Shown: in pieces, positions 10,071 to 20,377 of the stretch | Numbering within the stretch: the first letter of the stretch is position 1 | Layout of the letters: each line of letters opens with the position of its first letter | From: Aedes albopictus | Lineage: Eukaryota; Arthropoda; Insecta; Diptera; Culicidae | NCBI RefSeq assembly: GCF_035046485.1 | Contig: NC_085138.1 | Coordinates: 44,365,464-44,429,463 of the forward strand | Reading direction: 5' to 3' | DNA length: 64,000 nt | Translations under genes and position numbers: made by a program | Notes under the pieces: generated by a model | What the model saw: the letters and a program-made list of their open reading frames with translations, nothing else | The model's database searches: none | What the model was told of the DNA's origin: nothing

Positions 10071-10894
10071 AAAGTTGAAAATTTACATTTTTTTCAATTG
10101 GGTATGTATTTAAATGTATTGAAGAGGTAGTTTTATCAGGGAATGGAATTTTATAACTTCTGAAGATATTTGAAATAAAGCGCCAAATTTTGAACAAAAG
10201 GTTGTTTTTTTGGGATAGACCTAAACATGGGAGGTTTTTCTATCCAAAATAAGAATTTTAAAAGTCGTTATTGAGTGATATGTTATGTGTACATAAATGT
10301 TAGTAATAATCATTATTTTCCAGATTTTTCCCCGTACATTTTTTTCGCTAGAAATTATTGAAACGTTAAAAAAATATTAAAAAATGCAGTTTGTATAGAT
10401 TGTTATTTTGTCTGGTATACTCATAGAACCATATTTTCAATATTACTAAACATTTTCCAAATTTCTTCAAGCTGTTCTAAAGTTAACTATATTGTGAAGA
10501 TTTAATAGAAGAACCAGAAAAAAAGACCAACCGTGCTTCGAGATAGAGCTTTTTGAACATTTATAGGTAATTTCCTATACAGTTCTTATCATAAGAATTT
10601 GACTGCAATACACTTCTCATCATCGATTTTTTCAATACTATGAGGAGAATATCAATAAAAAATTCAATCACTAAAGTTATGCCCTTATGATATTGATATT
10701 GAAAATAGTACGTTCTAACAATTTGAAATCCGGTCATTGAATCTTTGGTCTGTCTATTGCTTTAGACAAACTCTGCAGAAGACTCTTATTAAGAACTCCT
10801 GAAGAAATTTTCTGGGTGTCCATTCAAATACGAAACTCTAAGAACTTTTTTTACATTTTTCATTAGATTCCATTCATTATTCATCATTCACATC
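10071..10894. other. AT-rich DNA without recognised features
   Basis: About 820 bases of AT-rich sequence with many stops in all frames. I see no gene, RNA or clear repeat. The 24-bp array begins at its right edge. Confidence 0.5.
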
Positions 10895-12979
10895 TCTCCA
10901 GAAGTTTCTCCAAAGATTCTTCCAAAAAGATTCAGTGATACCTCCAGGAGATTTATCAGGGATTCTTCCAAAAAATCCTTCGGGGATGCCTCCAGGTTTT
11001 TTATTGATCCAGGATTGATTGTTTTTATTCAGACGATCTCTTAGGAAAATATCGACAGGAGAAGTTTCAGGTCAAACTCCAGGAGTTCCTTTATATTTTT
11101 TTAAGAGGATTCAGGGATGCCTCCTGTAAATACATCGGAGATTCATCCAGAAGATCCTTCATGTACTTCTATAGGAGGTGCTTCGGAGATTAGTCTGAGA
11201 GTTCCTTCAGGCATTCCTTCTGAAGCTCCTTCAGGAATTCCTACAGGAGTTTCTTCAGAAACTAGTAAAAGAATTTCCTCAGAGATTCCTCCAGGAGATC
11301 CATCAGAAATTTCTCTGGAATTCCTACAAGGCATTTCTACTGACGTTCTGTAGGGATCCTACAAAAAGATCCTTCAAATATCACTCCGGAAGTTTCATCA
11401 AGGGTTCTTACAAGAATTCCTTCTAGCACCCCTCCTAAAATTGCTTCGGGGATTCCTCTTGGAATTACATCGGAATGCCTCATGTAATTTTCCAAACATT
11501 CTTACAGGAGTTCTTTCAAGGATTGCTCCAGAAGTTTCTTCGAGGATCTTTCCAAGAGTTCGTTTAGGGAACTCCCCAATTGCTCCCGGAGGGATGCCAC
11601 CAGGTGTTCATTAGGAATTCATCCAGAAACTCGTTCAGGTGTCCTTCCAAAAGTACCTTCAGAGGCTTTCAGAAGGATTCTTAAATGTCTCCTGTAGATC
11701 CATCAAGAATTTCGTAAGAAGCTTTTCAAGTGATTCCTTCAGGAGGTCTTCAGAAATTAGTCTAGGAGTTCCTGCAGGGATTCATTCTGAAGTTCTTTTA
11801 GAAATTCTTACAGGAGTTCTTACAGAAATTAGTCCAGGAGTTCCTTCAGAGATTCCTCCAGGAGTTTCAGGGGTTCTTGCGGGTGTTTCTTCAGTGATTC
11901 CTCCTTAGTTTTTTTTTTTTCAGGGATTGCTACAGAAGTTCTCTCAGAGAATCTTATAGAAGAATCCAAGGACACCGAAGAAATTCCGTCGGGAATTCCC
12001 TCTGCAATTCATCCAGAGACTTATTCTGTAATATCTCCGGGGGTTCCCCTGAACTTCCTCTGAGGATTCCTCATGAAAAACTTCGGGGATTCCTCCTGAT
12101 ATTTCGTCGTGGATTCCTCTTGGAATTACTTCGCGGTGTTCTCCTGGAATTCCATTTGAGATTTTTCTGGTTTTTATTTCAGGGATTCCTCCTGGGCTTC
12201 ATTTAGGGATTCCTCCTGGAATTTCGTCGGAGATTCCTCTTTATATTCTTTCGGAGATTCCTCCTAGACTTTATTCTGGAATTTCTCCTGGGATTCCTTC
12301 GGGATTCCACCTGGACTTCCCTCATGGTTTTCTTATGAAATTCTTTCGGGAGTTCCTCCTGGTATTCTGTCGTGGGTTTCTCCTGAAATTTCTTCGGGGT
12401 TTCCTCCTGGAATTTCATTGATGATTTCTCTTAGAATTTCTTCGGAGATTCCTTATGGATTCCTCATGGATTTCCTCCTGGAATTCCTTCGGTGATTTTT
12501 CTTACAATTTCTTAGGGGATTCCTCCTGGAATTCGTTGGGAGATTTCTCTTAAAATTCCTTCGGGGATTCTTCCTAGAGTTCCTACGGGGATTCCTCTTG
12601 GAATTCCTTCGGGGTTGCTTCATGAAAATCCTTCGACTAATTCGCTTGGAAATCCTTCGGAGATTCCTCCAAGAATTCCTTCAGGGGTCCTCCCTGGGAT
12701 TTTTGCAGGGATTTCCCATGTTATTTCTTCGAAGATATCTGCTGGAATTATCCTCAAGGATAAAAAATCCTCCAGGAATTCCGTCGGGTATTTTTTCGAG
12801 ACTTCCTTCAGGAATGCCCCCTGCATTTCCTTAGGGGATTCCTCCTGGAATTCTTTCGGGGATTGCTTAGGTGATTCCTCTTGGAATTGCTTAGGTGATT
12901 CCTCTTAAAATTTCTTGGGAGATTTCATTCCTTGAATTTCTTCGGGGATCCCTCCTGAAATTGTTCGGGGATCTTGTCA
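10895..12979. repeat. Degenerate 24-bp tandem array, first block
   Basis: The stretch consists of diverged repeats close to GGGGATTCCTCCTGGAATTC followed by CTTC, a 24-base unit built of two similar 12-base halves. Because 24 is a multiple of three, several frames stay open and give peptides of the type IPSGIPSEIPPG. These are by-products of the repeat and not genes. The array is interrupted by the TIR element at 12980-14585 and resumes at 14586. Confidence 0.88.
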
Positions 12980-14585
12980 CACGGGGAAAAATCCGCTGCT
13001 TCAAACCTGCTATATGAGTCATGATTTCGCGTAAAATGTGTGTTTTCATGTTATAAATATACACCACAAAAAAAGGTCATACTTTCATGACTCATGTTGC
13101 CGTAACGTCACCTTGGCGTTACGTTTTTCATATTTATTGACAAAAATTTGTAAGTTGAGTCATGATATCATACCCATGAATACCAGCACTATTAACTTGA
13201 TTCATAAAACCAGAAGCGGTATTCATAGAACTAGTAGTTGTCATTTATGGTTCCAGTTTTATTAGCGAAATTTGGTAAGTCGGTTCATATTATCATGAAG
13301 TACGTACTCAAACTATGAACTAAATTTATGAAAGCTTGAGCATTACTCATAGTGCAAGTATTTGTCATTTATGGTACTGAATCGATTTGCGAAAAATGGT
13401 AGTACTGGTCATGTTATCATAAAGCATGTTCTTAATTTATTACCCAATGTTTTAAAAACATAAGCAGTATGCATGATTCTAGTATTTGTAATTTATACTA
13501 TCGGATTAATTGGTGCAAAGTGGCATTTAAGGTCATGTTATCGTGAAGCACGCACTCTGAAATCATTAACAAGGTTCCTGAATATTGAAGTAATTTTTAT
13601 GATTCTGGTATTTGTCATTTGGCTGCACGTTTTGAGATTTCTATTGTCTTGTTTGGCTGCAAAAAAACAAAGTCTATTCTTCATTACACCACGCAAGTCT
13701 ATTCTTTATTACACCACGAAACCTAACCTCGAAATGTTTGACATTAGCCAGGTCATTTTGACAGATCACACACATGCAAGAAAGACACGAACAATTTTCT
13801 TGCAGTTTGCCGACCTTTTCTTGCTCGTGTGAGATCTGTCAAAATGACCTGGCTCCATACTGTCAAATTTTCATTCATAAAATGAGCGATCAGTTGTTCT
13901 GAACCGTCTCGTAAAATGGTCCATAGACATAGGGGGCGTCCATAGATTACGTCATTCATTTAGCCAAAATTTTGTGCCGGAATTGTGCGTGAGCTTGATT
14001 GTTCTGCTGCTGATGAAGCTAACCGGAGTTTTGTGCCGGAATATGGAGTTTTTCTACTTTCAACTTCTGGAATGTAGTTCAATAATTATATAGTTTACTA
14101 CTATTTAAGTAAGAACAATTCACAACACTTTTTCGAAAAGCAAAAAAAATCTCACCGGAAAACACTGCCGCTCACAAAAGGCGCCTTGACAGAAGTGACA
14201 AAAATGGCGTAGGTGATTCTGCGCGAGGGTTTGCGTAACGCTTACAGTGCCCAAATTCGTTTGTTGTGATTCATGATTTTATGACTCTGCGTTATGTTTA
14301 TACGACTCAGCGTCTGGTTGAGATGACTCAGCGTCATAGTTTTGTGACTCAGAGCCATGCTACCATGACTCAGCTTTATAGTATTCAATTTATGAAAACG
14401 AGCTTAATTTTTTCATAACGCTTTTGACGGCCATGGCTTTTGTTGATGGAATCAGTTATTATTATTCATGATAATCGTTGTTAACGTCACGATATCATGA
14501 TTTGTAGTTACAATATCATGAAGCGACAAGTTTTATGATTTCATAACATTTTAGTCATGGATCCGGCAACGAATTTTTTCCCGTG
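12980..14585. mobile_element. TIR element with internal ~125-bp repeats, inside the 24-bp array
   Basis: The left end CACGGGGAAAAATCCGCTGC and the right end read inwards, CACGGGAAAAAATTCGTTGC, match at 17 of 20 positions. Array sequence lies on both sides. The interior 13010-13620 holds about four diverged units of roughly 125 bases sharing GTCATGTTATCATGAAGCA and TAGTATTTGTCATTTATGGT-type words, and 14270-14370 repeats GACTCAGCGTCAT. No transposase frame. The target duplication is unclear. Confidence 0.68.
13746..13854. mobile_element. Small foldback sequence (109 bp)
   Basis: AGCCAGGTCATTTTGACAGA at the left is mirrored by TCTGTCAAAATGACCTGGCT at the right, with a shorter imperfect inverted core (TGCAAGAAA and TTTCTTGC-like words). 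It is nested in the TIR element at 12980-14585. Confidence 0.75.
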
Positions 14586-16515
14586 CAGGGATTTCCTTAT
14601 GAAATTCCTTCGAGGATTCCTCCTAGAATTCCTTCGAGGTTGTCTTCTGAAAATCCTTCAGTGATTCCTCCTAGAATTCCCTCAGGAATTTCTGTTGGAA
14701 CTCCTTCAGAGATTCCTCCTGGATATTTTTCGTTGATTCCTCCTAGAAACGCTTTGGGGATTCTTTCTCGAATTTCCTTGGAATTCTTTTGGTGATTCCT
14801 GCTGGAATTGCTTTGTGTGTTATAGCTGGAACTCCTTTGAAATCCGTTCTGGATTTTTTCGGGATTTCCTCTTGGAATTCTTGCGGGGATTCCTCCTAGA
14901 ATTATTTCAGGGATTCGTCATGAAATTCATACGAGGATTTCTCTTGGAACTCCTTCGGAGATTCCTCCTTAAATGCCTTCACGGATTCCTCTTAAAATTC
15001 CTTCGGGGATTCCTCATGAAATTTATCCAGATGTTTCTTATGGAATTCCTTCGAAGATTCCTCCTAGATATTTTTCGATGGTTCCTCCTAGAAATCTTTT
15101 CTCGGATTTCTTCTGAAATTCCATGGATTTTTTTAATTCCTTTGGGGATTCCTCCAGGACGTACTTCGTGGATTCCTCCTGAAATTCTTTTGTGAATTCT
15201 TCTTGATATTCCGTCGTGGATTCCTCCTGGCATTTCTCCTGGATTTCCTTCTTGAATTTCTTCGGTGATTTCTCTCACAATTCCTTCGGAAATTCCTCCT
15301 GGAAATTGGGGATTCTTCTTAGAGTTCCTTCGAAGATTCCTTCTTGAATTTCTTCTTCAGGTCTTCCTATGGGTATTCCTCTTGCAATTCCTTCAGGGTT
15401 TCCTTTGAAAAACCTTTGAAGATGCCGCTTGTAATTCATTCGGAGATTCTTCCCAGAATGGCTTCGGTGGTTCCCTCTGGAATTCCTTCAGGGATTTCTC
15501 CTAGAATTCTTTCGAAGATTCTTCCTATAATTCTTTCAGGGATTCTTTTTAAATTCATTTTGAGATTCCTTATGGAATTCCTTCGTGCATTCCTGCTGGA
15601 ATTCCTTCGGGAATTCCTTTTTATTATTTTTCGGGGATTCCTTCTAATATTTCATCGGAGATTCTTTCTGGAATTCCTTAGGGATTTCCTCTTGAAATTC
15701 CTTAGATAATTCCTCTTCAAAGTTCTTCGGAGATTCCTCCTGAAATTCTATCTCGAGTTCCTTCGGGGATTCTTACTAGAATTCCTTAGAGGATTCCTCC
15801 TAAAATTCCTTCGGAGATTCCTCCTGGAGTTCCTTCGGGATTTCCTCCTAGAAATGTTTGGGGGTTTCCTTCTATGGTGATTCTGCCTTGAATTCCTTTA
15901 AACATTTCTTCTGGCTCAAAAGTTCTGGAGGATTTCTCCCAGAGTTCCTGGGGGAACTTCCATCGACGATTCCTCTTGAAATTCCTTCGGGGTTCCCTAT
16001 CGGAATTCCTCTGGGAATTCCTCTTAGTATTCCTTCGAGGATTCCTCGTGAAATTCTTTCGGCAATTCCTCCCGGAATTCTCTCAGGGATTTCTTTGGGA
16101 AATCCTTCAGAGATTCGTACTGGATATTTTTCGTTAATTTCTCCTAAAAATCCTTAGAGGATTCCTTCTCGGATTCCTTTAGAAATTCCCGTTAGAATTC
16201 ATTCGGGGATTTCTCCTGGAATTCCTGCTTGAATTCATTTGGGGAGTCCTTCGGGAATTCTTTCGATGATTCTTCCTGGATTTACTTATAAATTCCTCAA
16301 AAATCAAGGAATTTCTTCATAAGTTTCAGCAGGGATCTCTCCAAGAGAGATTTTAAACCACCAGAGATTCCTGGAGAAGTTCCTTCAGGGTTGAATACAG
16401 CAGTTCCTGCAGAGTCCAGAATTTCCTTCATGGATTCCTCCAAGAGTTTCCATGAGACGCCTCTTGGAATGCCTTCTGAGAATCCTCCCTGAAATCATTC
16501 GGGGATTCCTCAGTG
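14586..16515. repeat. Degenerate 24-bp tandem array, second block
   Basis: This continues the 10895-12979 array with the same GGGGATTCCTCCT and GGAATTCCTTC half-units, ending near 16515. The open frames inside it (for example 14815-15195 and 15344-15709) follow repeat phase and are not genes. Confidence 0.88.
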
Positions 16516-16802
16516 TAAATAATGCGACCTCAATATCAAATGTGATAGCTTCTGTAGGTTCGAAGAAAACAAAACAAAAACTGTAGCAAAGTCGATATTT
16601 TATAGCTCCTTATTTGAACTGCAGAAATGCAACATGCACTACACTAAGGATACGGGAAATGTGGTGGCTGTGACGGACCCGAACAGAAATAGAAAAGGCA
16701 TACAAACATTGATACGTAATAGTTTATGTCATCAATGGTCATGAAAAAGCTCAGACTACAAATTCATAAGCGTAATGACAACTTCTTTGCCAATGACATT
16801 AT
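16516..16802. other. Unassigned stretch between array and hAT right end
   Basis: About 290 bases with no reading frame or repeat that I recognise. It separates the 24-bp array from the GC-rich right terminus. Confidence 0.45.
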
Positions 16803-16946
16803 GGTAAAATTTTGGTAACGCCGATTCACGCCGCCGCCGCCGCCGCCGATAGCTGCCACCGGCGTGACGCCGATGACGCCGCCGCCGCCGGCCAAAAATG
16901 GCCCTCACGCCGCCGCCGAGCAAAATATAGTCGGCGCACAGATCTA
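16803..16946. repeat. Right TIR and GC-rich subterminal region of the hAT-like element
   Basis: CACGCCGCCGCCG motifs are repeated at about 16829, 16867 and 16906 in the same composition as the left end, followed by the inverted 15-bp terminus at 16932-16946. The last three bases, read on the minus strand, form the TAG that truncates gag. Confidence 0.75.
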
Positions 16947-16954
16947 CCTGGCAC
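16947..16954. repeat. 8-bp target site duplication, right copy (CCTGGCAC)
   Basis: Exact partner of 2630-2637, directly outside the right terminus of the hAT-like element and inside the gag coding sequence. Confidence 0.85.
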
Positions 16955-17930
16955 CTGCCTTCCTACGCCTTGGCTTGGCGACCTGCACTTCTGCCTGCGG
17001 ATTCACCTTCTTCTTCCTCTTCCGCTCTACCTTTGTCCAAGGAGGGTCCTCTCCTTGGATCGCCCTGCTCTGTGGCTGCTGAGAGCCCACCATTGGTCGC
17101 AACCCCTTGTTCCCATCATTCCGGGACGGGCCGGCCTTTTCAGGCCCACCCTTCCCAGCTTTCCGGGAACCCTGGCTGGGGTCCGACTTTCCGGCATAAC
17201 CACCGGCTTTCGGGGTTATTATGCGCCTGGCCTTGCGGGCACCGCCAGACAGCTCCTCACCTGACGGCTGCCTCGCCCGCTTCTGCGAATGCTTGTCACG
17301 AGCATTCGCTTCCACACTCTTCGGACTACCCGCGAAGGAGAAGGCCTCCGTTTGCGTAAGCTTAGACGCTTTCTCCTTTGCGGGTTCCGCCGCTGCCGCA
17401 GCCAGCAACGCGACCGCGTGCTCCTGCTTGGCCTCATCGACTGACGCTCTAAGCCGAAGCAAGGCCGTTTTCAGGTCCTTGCTTATATTCGACTTAGTTG
17501 TCGCGAAGTCAATAATCTTGCCAAGCTGCTGCTCAGCTACCTCCAATGCGGGCCGTCCTTTTCCTGCTACTTGGCTGATGGCCCTCAGCAACCATGCTCC
17601 GTCCATAACCTCCGCCGGCTGGCTTGCCGTGGAGTGGACAGGAGCTCCCACGCTTGAGCTGCGTAAGCAGCTTCCAGCACCTGACTCCTCGCTTCTCCTT
17701 GTTGGAGACCGCATCAACCCGCTTCTTGCGAAGGGGTTGATCGCACCACTACTTCCACCTAAGTTATTTGTTGCACGAGAAATAATGTCCACCACGCCAG
17801 AGCTCTGCATTAACGTGGTAAGGGACAGCATACTGTGGGGGGTGCCCAGGTACCCCACAGGCTCCGTTAAAAATCGGGCATCTTTTTCACCCCCTCGATC
17901 ACTCATTCCTCGGCACGGGTCGCTTGACAC
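16955..17930 (-). CDS. Gag-like ORF1, N-terminal half (interrupted gene)
   Basis: The minus frame begins with Met at 17930 and is open to the insert boundary; with the octamer and the first bases of the insert it stops at 16944-16946. About 325 residues are present. The region is rich in Ala, Ser, Lys and Arg, ends in a basic stretch (KVERKRKKKVNPQAEVQV), and has a helical, possibly coiled-coil segment near residues 140-185. The zinc knuckles are in the other half at 1910-2637. The stop codon here is supplied by the TIR of the inserted element. Confidence 0.82.
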
Positions 17931-18032
17931 CTTGAATTGGGGTTAGTAGTCCTATTCTTAGCCGGCAACTACGCGGCTGACTCGCAAGCGGGGGGGGTGC
18001 GTCAGGCCCCAGGACATCCGTCCCTGCTGCTG
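17931..18032 (-). other. Probable 5' untranslated region of the R1-type element
   Basis: This GC-rich segment upstream of the gag start differs sharply from the TG microsatellite that begins at about 18033, where another element takes over. Whether 18032 is the true 5' end or a truncation cannot be told from the window. Confidence 0.5.
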
Positions 18033-19605
18033 GTGATGTCTGTGTGTGTGTATGTGTGTGTGTGTGTGTGTATGTGTGTATGTGTACAAAAAAAACTCAC
18101 ATCACTTTTTGGCAGTAAACCTCAACCGATTTTAATGACCAATGGTTTATTCGATGCGGAATCTGGTCCCATTGTTTCCTATTGAAAATGGTTCGGATCG
18201 GTCCAGCCGTTCCGGAGTTATGGCCATTTACGTGTTCCGGACCAGTACCCTTGGAAGGAGTCATACATAAAAATGTAACAAACACATACATGCGACACAT
18301 CAAACTGCGGCATTTTGGATAACCTGATGAACAGTTAGCAAGAAAACAGTCTCAGACCATATCTGAACCGGTTGTGTTCCGGAACCGGTTCCGGATGTCC
18401 CGCCGGAAGTGGCCAAATATAAAAGTGAACCAAATCCATGCATGCGACACATCAAATTGCGGCAATTTCGATAACCTGATGGACAGTTAGCAAGAAAACA
18501 GTCTCAGACCATATCTGAACCGGTAGTGTTCCGGAACCAGTTTCGGGTGATCCGCCGGAAGTGGCCAAATATAAAAGTGAACCAAATCCATGCATGCGAC
18601 ACATCAAATTGCGACAATTTCGATAACCTGATGGACAGTTAGCAAGAAAACAGTCTCAGACCATATCTGCACCGGTAGTGCTTCGGAACCGGTTCCGGGT
18701 GTTCCGCCGGAAGTGGCCGTATATAAAAGTTGACAAAACTTTTGAATACGACACATCAAACTACGGCTTTTTCGACAACTTGATGACCGGTTTTTGAGGA
18801 AGTAGGCTAAGACCACATTATGGACTGTCAGTAGTGCTGAAACTAGTTCCGGGTTTCCCTCCGAAAGCGGCTAAATATAAAATTGAACCAAACCCATGGC
18901 TTTTTTGATAACCTAATAAACTTTAGCAAGCAAATAGGCTCAGACTATTTAAGAGATTATCGGTAGTGCTCCACAACCGGTTCCGGGCCGGAAGTGACAC
19001 CAAGCCCATGCATGCTATAGCTCAAATCACGGCTTTTTAGGTAACATGTTGGACAGTTGCAAGAAAATAGACGCAAGCCATATCAGTGTGTTACGGAACC
19101 GATTACGGGTGTCCCACCAGAAATGGTCAAATTAAAAAGAGAATCAATGCATATGCGAAATATCAATGACTTATTCAGTAACAAGATAAACGGTTAATCA
19201 ACAAATAATCTCAGACCATATTTGGGAGAACCGGTAGTGTTCCAGATCAGGTAACAAGACGAGTAACGCGTCGGAAGTGGTAAAATATAGCTGACGCTCA
19301 CCCCGCTACCGTAGCGGATGGAATGGGGTCATAATGACCCCAATACATGACTAGGGTTAAGGTGGTCAAGCAGTCATCTGAGAGGTCTGCTATTTTTCAG
19401 CTCTGTTTTGCTGTTGAACATAACATCGGAATATGTTTCATCAATAAGTTTCGAAAATCGATGATGGCTTTGTTAAAATGTTGCTTTTCTATATGAAATG
19501 TTTTCAGGATTCAGGAACATTTTGGCTAACGTCAACGAAAAGTTCATGAGTACATATTCGACGAGAAAGGCACTATCACCACTAGGTGGATTAATCTGGG
19601 TTTTT
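18033..19605 (+). mobile_element. 152-bp-satellite element, copy lacking the 5' end
   Basis: It starts abruptly at GATGTCTGTGTGTGTGTATG, followed by a TG microsatellite (18041-18083), the block with TCGGTCCAGCCGTTCCGG, then tandem 152-bp monomers and the terminal block at 19560-19605. The word TGCGACACATC recurs at 18291, 18443 and 18595 and as TACGACACATC at 18747, each exactly 152 bases apart. Monomers decay after about 18800. There is no coding capacity. The sister copy at 55459-60831 has both ends. Confidence 0.82.
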
Positions 19606-19727
19606 AACACTTCGCATGACTAAGGAAATTTGTCAAAAATATAAAACTGTATAGTTTAGTCATTGCTTGCACGGTAAAAATTATTTTCGATCAGCCATGC
19701 ATCGACTTAAATGGAGGTTTCAGTGTA
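19606..19727. repeat. Orphan terminus of a TA-flanked TIR family
   Basis: AAATGGAGGTTTCAGTG at 19709-19725 followed by TA matches the ends of the element at 47806-49206 (CCTCCATTTAG at one end, AATGGAGGTTTTGGTG at the other). I could not find the partner end to the left, so the copy is probably truncated. Confidence 0.5.
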
Positions 19728-19737
19728 TTTACCAAGG

Positions 19738-19897
19738 GGTTGTCCATTAATTACGTATAGGTTTGTGGGTGGAGGAGGGGGGTTTAAAATCTTACGAAGC
19801 ATACAAAAATATTAAGGGTTTCATACAAAAAAACCTTACATGGGGGGTGGGGCGTCGAAAAATTGTGAAAATTTCCTTACGTAATAAATGGACAACC
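19738..19897. mobile_element. Foldback MITE (GTCCATTAATTACGTA type)
   Basis: It begins GGTTGTCCATTAATTACGTA and ends with an inverted copy (read inwards, GGTTGTCCATTTATTACGTA), with G-tracts between. 160 bp, non-coding. Isolated left-end look-alikes occur near 13930 and 4860. Confidence 0.75.
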
Positions 19898-19974
19898 TTC
19901 AAAGAGAATAACTTATTCATTTTTAAATTTCAATTTTGTTAGAAGGAAAACCCCTTTGAGTGGTTTCCAAATTA

Positions 19975-20375
19975 TATTTGGCATAGAAAAGATGTCCGGA
20001 GACCCAAAAAGGGTGACCAAAATATACAAGATGGTGGCCCAAAATTCAAAATGGCGGTTGTTTCAAGGAGTTTTGGGCTCTTAAGCCATGCAATAAGGGT
20101 ATATTTGATATGGAAAGATGTTTAGAGTTCAGAAATGCTGACCAGGCCTAAAATCCAAGATAGCGGCTCAAAATTCAAGATGACAGCTGTTTTAAGGAGT
20201 TTTAAGTTCTAAACCCATGCAATATGGGTATATTTGGCATACAGATGATGTCCGGGAGTCCAAAAAAGGCGACAAGAATGTTCAAGATCTCGACCGAAAA
20301 TCCAAGATGGCAGCTCAAGATTCAAGTTGGTGGTAATAAGGTGTTTTAGTCTCTAAAAAGCATGCAATTTGGGAA
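19975..20375 (+). repeat. ~130-145-bp tandem repeat (AAGATGG type), three units
   Basis: Successive units share TTCAAGATGGCGG-like words, AAGGAGTTTT, CATGCAATATGGGTATATTT and GATGTCCGG. The CATGCAAT word recurs at about 20086, 20217 and 20362. The same repeat appears in the opposite orientation at 47700-47805 and 49209-49365. No coding capacity. Confidence 0.75.
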
Positions 20376-20377
20376 TA

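Larger units (their letters stand above)
2638..16946. mobile_element. 14.3-kb hAT-like TIR insertion (non-autonomous, heavily nested)
   Basis: The segment begins TAGACCTGTGCGCCG and ends with the inverted counterpart (read inwards, TAGATCTGTGCGCCG), one mismatch in 15 bases. It is flanked by CCTGGCAC on both sides. Both ends carry GC-rich subterminal repeats of GCCGCC type. Removing the segment with one octamer joins the two gag halves in frame, which is strong evidence for a single insertion. I see no hAT transposase (no DDE or RW-type C-terminal block) in any frame. Most of the interior is explained by other elements: a non-LTR copy, several MITEs and a 24-bp tandem array. The original insert may therefore have been much shorter and grown by nested insertion and array expansion. 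Confidence 0.8.

Noticed and set aside
14815..15195. 126-residue frame and similar frames across 10895-16515
   Set aside because: By-products of the 24-bp unit, present on both strands.
10895..16515. CRISPR-like repeats
   Set aside because: Units are contiguous and degenerate with no unique spacers, and the DNA is clearly eukaryotic.
2638..16946. Autonomous hAT element
   Set aside because: No transposase-like frame in any of the six frames despite 14.3 kb.
17221..17946. 241-residue plus frame
   Set aside because: Antisense shadow of the gag N-terminal half.
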